Positions 51,535 through 60,186 of a stretch of DNA of 64,000 bases are shown here, in pieces; the first letter of the stretch is position 1, and every line of letters begins with the position of its first letter. A program made the position numbers and the translations under genes. This stretch comes from JANQPX01 sp965204405 (GTDB lineage Bacteria; Pseudomonadota; Alphaproteobacteria; Geminicoccales; Geminicoccaceae), in NCBI GenBank assembly GCA_965204405.1, contig CBDBEN010000005.1:3348001-3412000 (forward strand). Reading direction: 5' to 3'. A model generated the notes under the pieces. That model was given only the letters and a program-made list of their open reading frames with translations. It was not told where the DNA came from and searched no databases.

Positions 51535-52221
51535 ATGAGGACGAGAATGCTCGATATCGCCATTTGCAAGACGTTCGCGAAAGCGAAAGTGGCCGTCACC
51601 CTTGGCCTTGTCAGATGCAGCGTTACCGTCACGGAGCCTGGTCAGGCCTTGAGCGAGGCACTGGACCGAACAGCTGCCGATCGGCTCACCAGCCTTTCCG
51701 GCGGCACCGTGGGCGACGTCGCCCAGATCAGCGAGACACGCCAGGCCTACAAGGTTCTAGGCAAGGACCCGAGCCGCTATCGCCCTTCAGCCGAGGCCCT
51801 GGCGCGCAGACTGACCCAGGGTAAAGGCCTTTATCGCATCAACAATGTCGTCGATACCAACAATCTGATCTCTCTGAAAACAGGCTTTTCCATCGGCACC
51901 TATGATATGGCCACGCTCGCCCCCCCGATCACTTTCAGGAAAGGCGAGACGGATGAGGGCTACAAAGCCATCGGCCGCGGCCGGCTGAATCTCGAAAACC
52001 TGCCGATTTTCGTTGATGACGAGGGTCCGTTCGGCAGCCCTACCAGCGACAGCGAACGCTCCTTGGTCTCGCTGGACACTGACGATTTACTGATGGTGAT
52101 CATCGGATTCGGCGAGACGCCTGACATGAGTTCGGCTCTCGAATTCGCAGCCGAGCGCCTTCGTCTCTACTGCTATGCCAAGAAGATCAGAACGGACATC
52201 GCCACCAACAGGCCGCTTTGA
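51535..52221 (+). CDS. B3/B4 tRNA-binding domain protein (PheT-like editing domain)
   Basis: A 228-residue protein matching the stand-alone B3/B4 domain of the phenylalanyl-tRNA synthetase beta chain: TRQAYKVLGKDPSRYRPSAEALARRL, KGLYRINNVVDTNNLISLKTGFSIGTYD. In the synthetase this domain edits mischarged Tyr-tRNA(Phe); free-standing versions are thought to act as trans-editing or unknown-ligand proteins. It follows ribB in the same direction with a 35-bp gap, so it may be cotranscribed. Confidence 0.83.
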   Translation: MRTRMLDIAICKTFAKAKVAVTLGLVRCSVTVTEPGQALSEALDRTAADRLTSLSGGTVGDVAQISETRQAYKVLGKDPSRYRPSAEALARRLTQGKGLYRINNVVDTNNLISLKTGFSIGTYDMATLAPPITFRKGETDEGYKAIGRGRLNLENLPIFVDDEGPFGSPTSDSERSLVSLDTDDLLMVIIGFGETPDMSSALEFAAERLRLYCYAKKIRTDIATNRPL

Positions 52222-52230
52222 CATCGTGCC

Positions 52231-53022
52231 ATGACGATGGCGGCGAACAGTCATGGTCAAGACCACACCCTCGTGGAAAGACTCGAACGCTCGATGCTGA
52301 CGTCCTGGCCGGCGCTCTCCACGTCATTCGATGGCGATTGGATCATCCGGCTTGCAGGCGGCGTGACCAAGCGCTCGAACTCGGTCACCTGCCTTGGTCC
52401 CGATACATCGGATCTTGAACAAAGGATCGATCGCGTCGAACACATCTTCGAACAGCGTGGTTTGCCGCCGGTCTTTCGAGTCTCACCGCTGGCTCCGCCT
52501 GCGCTCACCGATGCGCTTGATCGGCGTGGGTGGCGGCGGTTCGACGAGAGCATCGTCATGACCGTGAACCTTGCCGCCGACGCGGCCTACGGTAACAAAG
52601 CCGGCTCCGGCGCAACAGCCGATATCGACATCACCAACCACCCGGATGACGCATGGCTCGATGGTTGCCGGCGGATCGATGGCCTGAGCCGCAATGAGGC
52701 CGAGACGCTGGCTCTGATGCTCGAGCGCCTCATACCCAAAGCCGGCTATGGACGCCTTAAAGCCGGCCATGAAAGCGCGGCGCTGGCCCTGGCTGTGCTC
52801 GATGTCGAACTGGTCGGCCTCTTTTTGGTCATGACTGCCGAGGATCAACGCCGAAAGGGCTTTTCGAGAAGCCTGCTCTCACATCTCCTGAACTTCGGCA
52901 GCCAACATGACGGTATGATCGGCTGGCTCGCCGTCGCTTCCTATAATCAGCCCGCCGTGACGCTCTATCAATCGCTCGGTTTTTCCGAAGTTTACCGCTA
53001 CCATTACCGCTCGAAGACATAA
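52231..53022 (+). CDS. GNAT-family N-acetyltransferase
   Basis: A 263-residue protein. The C-terminal half has the GNAT core, with the acetyl-CoA loop DQRRKGFSRSLLSHLLNFG and the final YNQPAVTLYQSLGFSEVYRYHYR. The N-terminal half resembles a second, degenerate GNAT-like domain (SFDGDWIIRLAGGVTKRSNSV), a layout common in two-domain GNATs. It follows the B3/B4 gene by 9 bp. The substrate is unknown. Confidence 0.83.
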   Translation: MTMAANSHGQDHTLVERLERSMLTSWPALSTSFDGDWIIRLAGGVTKRSNSVTCLGPDTSDLEQRIDRVEHIFEQRGLPPVFRVSPLAPPALTDALDRRGWRRFDESIVMTVNLAADAAYGNKAGSGATADIDITNHPDDAWLDGCRRIDGLSRNEAETLALMLERLIPKAGYGRLKAGHESAALALAVLDVELVGLFLVMTAEDQRRKGFSRSLLSHLLNFGSQHDGMIGWLAVASYNQPAVTLYQSLGFSEVYRYHYRSKT

Positions 53023-53038
53023 CCAGCGGGAGGCATCG

Positions 53039-53299
53039 ATGCGGCGTTCAACGATGGCCTGGCCATTGTTCTTTTCGATACTTCTCTCGGCCTCCTTGTC
53101 GGCGGAGGATAACATCGACAAGGACTCGCCGTCGGTAGCGACCGCGAAAGAACGGCTGGTCAGCAAGGCCGCCGATCCGCAGCGCCTCAATGATTGCAAA
53201 GTCCCGATCGAGCAACGGGATCCCAATCATCCGAGGCCGGATGATTGCCAGAGCATGCTTGACGCCCAAACACCTCAGGAAGAAGCGCAACAGCAGTGA
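53039..53299 (+). CDS. Small secreted protein of unknown function
   Basis: An 86-residue protein with a signal peptide (MRRSTMAWPLFFSILLSASLSAED) and two cysteines (NDCKVP, DDCQSM) that could form one disulfide; the mature part is charged and polar, with a Gln-rich tail. GGGAGG lies five bases before the ATG, which supports it as real. It is 17 bp after the acetyltransferase gene and probably in the same operon. No family recognised. Confidence 0.6.
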   Translation: MRRSTMAWPLFFSILLSASLSAEDNIDKDSPSVATAKERLVSKAADPQRLNDCKVPIEQRDPNHPRPDDCQSMLDAQTPQEEAQQQ

Positions 53300-53315
53300 C
53301 CTGGCCTGGTTTTGT

Positions 53316-53444
53316 TAGAGCGTTTTCCACCTTATGAAGCCACCACCAGCCCGCTCCCCCTCCCAACCACCCGCAGGATCTCGACCATGTCAGGTGTTTG
53401 GGAGGGGGAGCGGGCTGGTTCGGTTTGGTCGGAAATTGCTCTAG
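53316..53444. repeat. Palindromic repeat copy 5, full length
   Basis: Outer arms TAGAGCGTTTTCC (53316-53328) and GGAAATTGCTCTA (53431-53443) enclose perfect 21-bp inner arms at 53346-53366 and 53398-53418 (CCAGCCCGCTC...). The unit layout is the same as copy 2. The transposase remnant stops exactly at its edge, so the repeat or a deletion ending at it truncated that gene. Confidence 0.84.
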
Positions 53445-53445
53445 T

Positions 53446-53873
53446 TGGTCGAATAGGCAAAGATCGCCGCGCCGTTTCGTGCCGGCCCATTGCGCGGCTG
53501 GATCGGCATGCAGTAACTCCCTGACCGCACGCGGTGCTTCATCGGGACCGATGGTCGTTGGGTCCCACTCCGTTCGCTCGGTTGCGTGGTGAACGTTGAC
53601 GTCGGCCTCGACCAGGCTGGCGTCCACAGCAAAATGTTCCCTGCCAACCGAACCTTCGATGATGCAGCGGTGCACGGTCGCTTCAAAGGTGTGGCGCAAG
53701 ATATCGCTGCCCCGAAATCGGCCATGGCGGTTCTTGGAAAACGTCGAGTGATCGGGAACGGTATCATGCAAATCCAACCGACAAAACCAGCGATAGGCCA
53801 GGTTCAGGTGGACCGCCTCACAAGGTCGCCGTTCCGATCGGAAGCGGATGGTCCGACGGAACATGTTGCTCAA
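53446..53873 (-). pseudogene. Transposase remnant (IS5/IS1182-like, DUF772-type N-terminal region)
   Basis: Reading on the minus strand gives RSERRPCEAVHLNLAYRWFCRL, VPDHSTFSKNRHGRFRGSDILRHTF and FAVDASLVEADVN, the typical N-terminal and first-Asp region of IS5/IS1182-family transposases. The start of the protein and everything after GDLCLFDQL are missing; the 3' part is replaced by the palindromic repeat. The longer open frame continues through the repeat and into the small secreted gene by chance. No terminal inverted repeats of the IS were found. Confidence 0.8.
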
Positions 53874-54151
53874 ACGAAAGCTTGTAAAACAGAGCTTCCT
53901 ACAAGACTTGCCTCGGACCCATCATCAACCTTCCTCCCAACATCAAGGAAGGATTGAATCAGCCCCCAAATCTACAAGCAAAAGTGTTTTTCAACAAAAT
54001 ACGCCGGGGAGCGGCCGCGCCGACGACAAATCACTCGTAATTCCTTCTGAGTACTGGTTTTCTGCCGCTGGAGCCAACAGTCATCGGACCCAGGAGCAAC
54101 TCCATTGCGCCTCGACCTATCAGAAAAACCCTCGGCTGGTCGGAATGATGG
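53874..54151. other. Short gene-free stretch after the transposase remnant
   Basis: About 280 bases. An open frame on the plus strand overlaps it but has no ribosome site. It probably consists of degraded insertion-sequence DNA. Confidence 0.4.
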
Positions 54152-54544
54152 TTAGAGTGGTGCATCGACGATATGAGCTGCAAGCTGGACGCTTGGATTG
54201 GACAACTCATTGATGGGTGTAGAGAGCAAGAACGTTGCGACCAAAAACAGGAAGATTATTAGGCCGGCCTTCTTCACGCGCCGATGTCGGCTTCTCCCGG
54301 ATAAAGGAAAGGCTTTCAGTATCTCGTCAATGCGACGTTGATTGCATTGTTGGACGATCATCTGAATTCTTTTCTTCACAATAGACTTCCGGAGCTTCGA
54401 GGAGTGGTGCCCCAACTTATAGGCCTGACGTAAATAATAGCGTGCAAGGTGCGGTTCGGTTACAGCACAGGCATCGCTTCGTTGCAAAAGATCGATCGCG
54501 ATTCGAAGGCGGGCACCTTCGTTGTGGGAATGCATGGAGGCCAT
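54152..54544 (-). CDS. Small predicted membrane protein, unknown function
   Basis: A 130-residue protein: a helical basic N-terminal part (ARYYLRQAYKLGHHSSKLRKSIVKKRIQMIVQQ), then one strong transmembrane helix (AGLIIFLFLVATFLLS) and a short outer tail. AGGAG lies nine bases upstream of the ATG. I do not recognise a family. It is next to a transposase remnant and a large regulator gene, so it may be accessory DNA. Confidence 0.5.
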   Translation of the reverse strand: MASMHSHNEGARLRIAIDLLQRSDACAVTEPHLARYYLRQAYKLGHHSSKLRKSIVKKRIQMIVQQCNQRRIDEILKAFPLSGRSRHRRVKKAGLIIFLFLVATFLLSTPINELSNPSVQLAAHIVDAPL

Positions 54545-54759
54545 CTACGCTGCTCCTGCGAGAAAAATCTGCGCTCTCATGCTTCATTGTTGGGTATTAC
54601 TTAGTAGTACATTTTTGCGCTTAACTTATTCCAATTGCTGCCGCTTTCCTGCCTGTCCAAAAAGATGCTTGCTGACACCGAACGCCTGTCAGGCGCCGGT
54701 TTTCCGACTTTGGCTCACGGGCAAGGACATACTATCGGCAATGCTCCTGCGGCGATACT

Positions 54760-56331
54760 CTAAGCGCCGATGATCGGATCTTCCTCTCGATGCCGACAGG
54801 TTTCTCGTGGGCAAAGCCTGCAGGTCGGCCCGATGGGCGTCGCGGTCGACGGGGCTGAAAAAGTCAAACCGTCTCCATAGATGGTCTGATCGGCATGCAG
54901 GCTATCGCAGGCCATCATGATCGAGACAACCTGGCGATGGACTCTGAAGCTGGAAAGTTCCTTAGGTGCAGCACGCGCAAAGAACAGGAATCGATCGCCT
55001 GACGGCATCTCGCTCATCTGGCGTATGAGCGCGCCCGGCGTTTGAAAAGCGGTGTACACGGCCCAGAGCGGACAGGCATGTCCCTGGCGCGGCAGGGGGA
55101 GGTTCGGCAAGGGAAAACGCTTGGTTACGAAACCAGCGGGATCGGCACGCATGAATGCAAACGGGATTCCGGCGGCATCCGGCTGTTTGAGCGTGACCAG
55201 ACGATGGCAGGCCTGCTCGAAGCTGACCTGATAGTGATGGGCGAGCCGCTCGACATCATAGCGAAGGCCGATGGCGTCATGCAGGAACCGGTCATAAGGC
55301 ATCAGCAATGCGCCGGCGGCATAAGATGACAGAGCGCGCGCTGCCTTTGTCCGAGCAGCCTCGGTGGTCAAGAGATCGTCGTCGTCGAGTTCCGCGCTGA
55401 TTACGTCGATAAGGGAGCACTCTGCCAGGAGACGTGCCATTTGAAATCGCCTGGTCGGCAGACAGACGGTGTCTATGAAGATCAGGCGCTTGGCGAACTC
55501 ATCATGATGACAGCCATTGCGCAGGATGATGTCGGCGAGATCAGTCTCGGATCGATCATCGATCTCGATCCCATATCTGCCGAGCAGGGCTTCAACCAGG
55601 CCCACCTCATCAGGCACATCCCCCGCGAACAATCCCTCCAGGAGATCCTTTGCCGCTGCTTCGACACGCGGAAAGTAATTGTTGCGCTCCCACAGCCAGT
55701 CGTCCACCTCCTCACCGGGCGTGAGCGATCGCGTTCGGGTGCCGGCCTTATCGAAATAGCTGGCAAGCTTGGCGGCAACACTGGCGAGCCTTTGGCTTTC
55801 ATCGCCGATGATCCGATCGAAGCGCCGCCGCTGGCCCACCTCCAGATCATCGACACTTTCCAGGATTTCCGCAGTGGAGCGAATCGCCGTCACATTGGTA
55901 AGCATGCGGTGAACGGCATCGCTCAAGAAGGGATCGTGATTGAGCCGGTCTGACAAGGCCGCCGCAAGCTCGGTCTGATCCTTAAATGCCCGGTAGACCG
56001 TCACCAGAGCGCGCGCCCATTTCGGGTGACGGCCGATCAAATCGAACGTGCTGGAGCGGTGGATCTCCAGGTCACGCAAGAGCGGATCGGACGCGATCTC
56101 ATCCAGATGTTCAGCCAGACGCTTCTCGGCGGCACCGTCCAGGCTGTCCAGGTCGACGTCGAGGGCTAGAGCCACTTTCTGCAGCAGAAGACCGCCGATC
56201 TGGCGTTTGTTGGCCTCGATCAGGTTGAGATAAGAGGCTGAAATGCCGACCTCGTCGGCCAGGGCTGCCTGAGTTCGGCCGAGCGCTTTTCTTCGCTGAC
56301 GTATCTTCGAGCCGATATGCGCGCGGGCCAT
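54760..56331 (-). CDS. Short-chain fatty acyl-CoA-type transcriptional regulator (ScfR/RamB family)
   Basis: A 523-residue protein: an N-terminal XRE helix-turn-helix (KIRQRRKALGRTQAALADEVGISASYLNLIEANKR), a long helical middle, an IrrE-like degenerate peptidase region (HHDEFAKRLIFIDTVCLPTRRFQMARLLAE) and a C-terminal domain ending in CRLCPRETCRHREEDP, a cysteine cluster of this family. Members control acetate, propionate or fatty-acyl metabolism genes. It is divergent from the Liv-type transporter, with a perfect palindrome near its own start, so autoregulation and control of the transporter are likely. Confidence 0.85.
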   Translation of the reverse strand: MARAHIGSKIRQRRKALGRTQAALADEVGISASYLNLIEANKRQIGGLLLQKVALALDVDLDSLDGAAEKRLAEHLDEIASDPLLRDLEIHRSSTFDLIGRHPKWARALVTVYRAFKDQTELAAALSDRLNHDPFLSDAVHRMLTNVTAIRSTAEILESVDDLEVGQRRRFDRIIGDESQRLASVAAKLASYFDKAGTRTRSLTPGEEVDDWLWERNNYFPRVEAAAKDLLEGLFAGDVPDEVGLVEALLGRYGIEIDDRSETDLADIILRNGCHHDEFAKRLIFIDTVCLPTRRFQMARLLAECSLIDVISAELDDDDLLTTEAARTKAARALSSYAAGALLMPYDRFLHDAIGLRYDVERLAHHYQVSFEQACHRLVTLKQPDAAGIPFAFMRADPAGFVTKRFPLPNLPLPRQGHACPLWAVYTAFQTPGALIRQMSEMPSGDRFLFFARAAPKELSSFRVHRQVVSIMMACDSLHADQTIYGDGLTFSAPSTATPIGPTCRLCPRETCRHREEDPIIGA

Positions 56332-56369
56332 GACCTGCAGTTCCAGCGTTGGTTTGCCGATCGGTGAAT

Positions 56370-56384
56370 TGTAAATTATTTACA
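56370..56384. promoter_or_regulatory. Palindromic operator TGTAAATTATTTACA
   Basis: A perfect palindrome of 7-bp arms about a central base, 39 bases upstream of the regulator start and about 180 bases upstream of the Liv-type gene start. It is of the form bound by XRE-type regulators such as RamB/ScfR proteins. It is the best candidate operator for the divergent pair. Confidence 0.6.
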
Positions 56385-56565
56385 GATTGACGCATACGGA
56401 AAAATGAATCTTCACAAAAAAAGACTACCATAACAATTGGTTATTGTATCAGTGACAAGAACTGCCGGATAATTACGTCAGAGGGGCCGGATGGCTGCGT
56501 GTGACGATGCAGGCCCGAAGGGCGCCCCCCACAGACCAATCAGCATGTCATCAAGGGAGGCCAAA

Positions 56566-57918
56566 ATGGCCAAATTCATCAAGGATGTGAGCCGTCGCGG
56601 CTTGCTGAAGACTGGCGCCAAGGGTGGCGCTGTGGTCGCTGCTGGCTTGGCGGCGCCGATGATCTTCACCAAGCGGTCAATGGCCTACACCAACGAGCCG
56701 ACGGGTGGCACGGTTACCCTCGGCTTCAATGTTCCGCAGACCGGCGCTTATGCCGACGAGGGCGCGGATGAGCTGCGCGCCTACGAACTGGCTGTTGAGC
56801 ACATCAATGGCGGTGGTGACGGCGGTATGCTCAATACCTTCTCCTCCAAGGAGCTCAAGGGTGACGGCGTCAACGGCAAGAAGGTCGAGTTTGTCACCGG
56901 CGACACCCAGACAAAATCCGATGCAGCGCGCGCCAGCGCCAAGCGCATGATCGAAAAAGACGGCGCCGTCATGATCACCGGCGGCTCGTCCTCCGGCGTT
57001 GCGATCGCCGTTCAGGGCCTCTGCCAGGAAGCGGGCGTGATCTTCATGGCCGGTCTTACCCACTCCAACGACACCACCGGCAAGGACAAGCGCGCAAATG
57101 GCTTCAGGCACTTTTTCAACACCGAAATGTCGGGTGCCGCTCTTGGCCCGGTGCTGAAGAATGCCTTCGGCGAAGACCGGGTCGCTTACCACCTGACGGC
57201 CGATTACACTTGGGGCTGGTCCCAGGAAGGCTCGATCAAGAAGTACACCGAAGCCCTCGGCTGGCAGACCCAGTCGGCCGTGCGTACCCCGCTCGGTGCC
57301 GGCGACTTTTCGCAATATATCACGCCCGTGCTGAATTCCGGCGCCGATGTCCTGGTGCTGAACCACTATGGTCGTGACATGGTCAACTCGCTGACCCAGG
57401 CGGTGCAGTTCGGCCTGCGCGACAAGCAGGTCAACGGCAAGGATTTCGCCATCGTCGTGCCGCTCTACAGCCGTCTCATGGCTCAAGGTGCTGGCGAAAA
57501 CGTCAAGGGCATCTTCGGGTCGACCAACTGGCACTGGTCGCTGCAGGACGAGGGTTCGCAAGCCTTTGTCAAGTCGTTCGGCCAGAAATACGGCTTCCCG
57601 CCGAGCCAGGCGGCGCATACCTGCTATAGCCAGGCGATTCTCTATGCCGACGCTTGCCAGCGCGCCGGCTCGTTCCGGCCTTCGGAAGTCGGTGCGGCGC
57701 TCGAGGGCTTCAGCTTCGACGGCCTCGGCAACGGACCGACCGAATACCGTGCCGATGACCATCAGTGCTTCAAGGACGTTCTGGTCGTGAAGGGTAAGGA
57801 GAACCCGGACTCGAAGTTCGATGTTCTTGAGGTCGTCGAGGTCACGCCGCGTGCCCAGGTCGAGTACGCACCCGACATGCTCGGCGGTGAGCTCGGCCCC
57901 TATAACGACGGCGCCTGA
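56566..57918 (+). CDS. Branched-chain amino-acid-type ABC transporter substrate-binding protein with Tat signal
   Basis: A 450-residue LivK-family periplasmic protein (Leu/Ile/Val-binding or urea/amide-binding group). The N-terminus carries a twin-arginine signal (VSRRGLLKTGAKGGAVVAAGLAAPM), so it is exported folded. The body shows GGSSSGVAIAVQGLCQEAGVIF and TYLTADYTWGWS-like features (YHLTADYTWGWSQEGS). The ATG at 56566 follows GGGAGG; a longer frame to 56491 is not needed. It starts the Liv-type operon. The ligand may be an amino acid or an amide-like compound; not decidable here. Confidence 0.9.
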   Translation: MAKFIKDVSRRGLLKTGAKGGAVVAAGLAAPMIFTKRSMAYTNEPTGGTVTLGFNVPQTGAYADEGADELRAYELAVEHINGGGDGGMLNTFSSKELKGDGVNGKKVEFVTGDTQTKSDAARASAKRMIEKDGAVMITGGSSSGVAIAVQGLCQEAGVIFMAGLTHSNDTTGKDKRANGFRHFFNTEMSGAALGPVLKNAFGEDRVAYHLTADYTWGWSQEGSIKKYTEALGWQTQSAVRTPLGAGDFSQYITPVLNSGADVLVLNHYGRDMVNSLTQAVQFGLRDKQVNGKDFAIVVPLYSRLMAQGAGENVKGIFGSTNWHWSLQDEGSQAFVKSFGQKYGFPPSQAAHTCYSQAILYADACQRAGSFRPSEVGAALEGFSFDGLGNGPTEYRADDHQCFKDVLVVKGKENPDSKFDVLEVVEVTPRAQVEYAPDMLGGELGPYNDGA

Positions 57919-57934
57919 TCGGTTCCGCAACGCA

Positions 57935-57966
57935 CGGCTACCCCTGGGTTCGCCCTGGGGTAGCCG
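57935..57966 (+). terminator. Strong intra-operon hairpin between binding protein and LivH genes
   Basis: CGGCTACCCC (57935-57944) and GGGGTAGCCG (57957-57966) form a perfect 10-bp stem with a 12-base loop. There is no T-run. Such hairpins between the binding protein and permease genes usually raise the stability of the upstream message, giving excess binding protein. Confidence 0.65.
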
Positions 57967-57990
57967 GCACGTCACGACGAGGTCGGTCCG

Positions 57991-59016
57991 ATGGATGCAA
58001 TTGTCCTGCAAATTCTCAATGGTCTGGACAAGGGTGGCGCTTATGCACTGATCGCCCTCGGCCTTACGGTCATTTTCGGTACGCTGGGCGTGGTCAACTT
58101 TGCCCATGGCGCACTTTTCATGCTGGGCGCGTTCTGCGCCGTCACCATCAAGGCACTGTTGAGCCTCGACAAGGTCACTCTCGACGAAGAGAACCTGACC
58201 GCATGGGGGGCTCCGACGGAAATCCGGGAACCCTATGTTGAAGCTTGGTTCGGTGACTTCGGGGCGACATTGCTCGATTTTTCCGTGCCGGTTTCCATTC
58301 TCGCCGCCATCCCGATCATGCTGATCATCGGCATCGCGATGGAGCGTGGACTCATTCGCTTTTTCTATAAGCGTCCGCATGCGGACCAGATCCTGGTCAC
58401 CTTCGGCCTCGCGATCGTTCTCCAGGAAATCATCAAAAGTTTCTTCGGCGCCAATCCCATACCGCAACCGGCCCCCGGCGTCGCCAAGGGCATGATCGAT
58501 TTCGGCGTCGCCATCGGCTTTGACGCCGGCAATGTCGTCTATCCGGCATGGCGCCTCATCTACTTCCTGTTCTCGCTGGTCATTATCGGCGGCGTGTTCG
58601 CCTTCCTCCAATTCACCACCTTCGGCATGGTGGTACGCGCCGGCATGGCGGATCGTGAAACCGTCGGCATGCTGGGCATCGATATCGACCGCCGCTTCAC
58701 CGTCGTTTTCGGGCTCGCAGCGGTCGTCGCCGGCCTCGCAGGCGTGATGTACACCCCCATCCTCAGCCCGGACTATCACATGGGCATGGACTTCCTGGTG
58801 CTGAGCTTTGTCGTCGTCGTGGTCGGCGGGATGGGCTCGCTCGGCGGCGCCGTCACCGCGGGATTCCTGCTGGGCATCCTCCAAAGCTTTGCCTCGATGA
58901 ACGAGGTCAAAAGCATTTTGCCCGGCATCGACCAGATCATCATCTACCTGATCGCCGTCGTCATCCTTCTGGTGCGTCCCCGTGGCCTGATGGGCCGCAA
59001 GGGCGTCATGGAGTAG
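57991..59016 (+). CDS. Branched-chain amino-acid ABC transporter permease LivH type
   Basis: A 341-residue inner-membrane permease. It begins LQILNGLDKGGAYALIALGLTVIFGTLGVVNFAHGALFMLGAF, a strong LivH signature, and ends PRGLMGRKGVME. Residues 54-100 form a longer, charged insertion (DKVTLDEENLTAWGAPTE) than in the standard LivH. It forms the channel with the LivM-type subunit 6 bp downstream. Confidence 0.92.
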   Translation: MDAIVLQILNGLDKGGAYALIALGLTVIFGTLGVVNFAHGALFMLGAFCAVTIKALLSLDKVTLDEENLTAWGAPTEIREPYVEAWFGDFGATLLDFSVPVSILAAIPIMLIIGIAMERGLIRFFYKRPHADQILVTFGLAIVLQEIIKSFFGANPIPQPAPGVAKGMIDFGVAIGFDAGNVVYPAWRLIYFLFSLVIIGGVFAFLQFTTFGMVVRAGMADRETVGMLGIDIDRRFTVVFGLAAVVAGLAGVMYTPILSPDYHMGMDFLVLSFVVVVVGGMGSLGGAVTAGFLLGILQSFASMNEVKSILPGIDQIIIYLIAVVILLVRPRGLMGRKGVME

Positions 59017-59022
59017 GGAACC

Positions 59023-60174
59023 ATGAACATGTTCGCCATGAACCGCAGTGACCTGCTCCTATTCGTCAGCTTTGCCGCCGCCGTGCTTGCGGGGCCCATC
59101 ATCCTGGCGCCGATCGGTGCCGGCTATCCGGATCTTTTGCAGAAGTTCGCGATCTTCGGGATCTTTGCACTCGGCTTCAACATTCTCTTCGGATTGACGG
59201 GGTACCTGTCGTTCGGACATGCCGCCTTTCTCGGCGTCGGCTCCTACACCGCGGTCTGGACGTTCAAGCTCTTGAGCATGAACCCCTTGCCGGCCATCGT
59301 TCTGGCTACGGTGACGGGAGGCCTGTTTGCCGCCGCCATCGGCTTTATCTCTTTGCGGCGTTCGGGCATCTACTTCTCAATTTTGACCCTTGCGTTTGCC
59401 CAGATGAGCTACAACCTCGCCTATTCGGTGCTGACGCCGATCACCAATGGCGAGACCGGGCTGCAGCTGGCCCAGTCCGATCCGCGCGTCCTCGACACTC
59501 TCTTCGGCCGCGACTACGGTGCCGTGCTGCCGTCATCCGATCTGTTCGGCATCACCATGACCGGCTATCCCGGTTTTTATTTCTGCGCCGTGCTCCTGAT
59601 TCTGTGCTTCCTGGTGACGATCCGCATCTTTCGCTCGCCGTTCGGCATGATGCTGCGCGCGGTCAAGTCGAACCAGAACCGCATGAACTATACGGGCCTC
59701 AACACCCGCCCCTATGCCATGGCGGCGTTCGTCATATCGGGCATGTTCGCGGGCCTGGCCGGCGGTCTGATGGCGGTCACCGATCCGCTCGCCGGTGCGG
59801 AACGCATGCAGTGGACGGCCTCCGGCGAGGTGGTGCTGATGACGATTCTCGGCGGCTCCGGCACCCTGCTCGGTCCGGTCATCGGTGCCGGTGCGATCAA
59901 ATATTTCGAGAATATCTTCTCGTCGTTCAACGAGGGCATCCTCATGCGTTTCTTCGACTTCTTGCCGGAGACGCTGCAGCATGCCGCCGTTTCGGTGGCC
60001 TCGCTGTTTGTCGGTGAAGGGTGGCATCTGACGCTCGGGGCACTCTTCATGCTGATCGTCATTTTCCTTCCCGGCGGCTTGATGGAAGGTGTCATGCGTA
60101 TCTGGAACCGGCTCTTCGGCGGGAAGAGCGAGGCTGACGCCAAGGCCGCCGCCAAACTCTTAGCCGCCGAGTAG
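59023..60174 (+). CDS. Branched-chain amino-acid ABC transporter permease LivM type
   Basis: A 383-residue membrane protein with LivM hallmarks GFNILFGLTGYLSFGHAAFLGVGSYTA and GSGTLLGPVIGAGAIKYFEN. Ten or so helices are predicted. It pairs with the LivH-type permease and lies 12 bp before the LivG-type ATPase. A short soluble C-terminal tail is rich in Lys and Ala. The frame is intact. Confidence 0.93.
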   Translation: MNMFAMNRSDLLLFVSFAAAVLAGPIILAPIGAGYPDLLQKFAIFGIFALGFNILFGLTGYLSFGHAAFLGVGSYTAVWTFKLLSMNPLPAIVLATVTGGLFAAAIGFISLRRSGIYFSILTLAFAQMSYNLAYSVLTPITNGETGLQLAQSDPRVLDTLFGRDYGAVLPSSDLFGITMTGYPGFYFCAVLLILCFLVTIRIFRSPFGMMLRAVKSNQNRMNYTGLNTRPYAMAAFVISGMFAGLAGGLMAVTDPLAGAERMQWTASGEVVLMTILGGSGTLLGPVIGAGAIKYFENIFSSFNEGILMRFFDFLPETLQHAAVSVASLFVGEGWHLTLGALFMLIVIFLPGGLMEGVMRIWNRLFGGKSEADAKAAAKLLAAE

Positions 60175-60186
60175 GAGCGAACAGCC

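Noticed and set aside
56677..58884. A 735-codon open frame antisense to the Liv binding protein and permease
   Set aside because: Composition is that of an antisense shadow (His, Asp, Gly, Glu rich, no domain) opposite two well-recognised genes.
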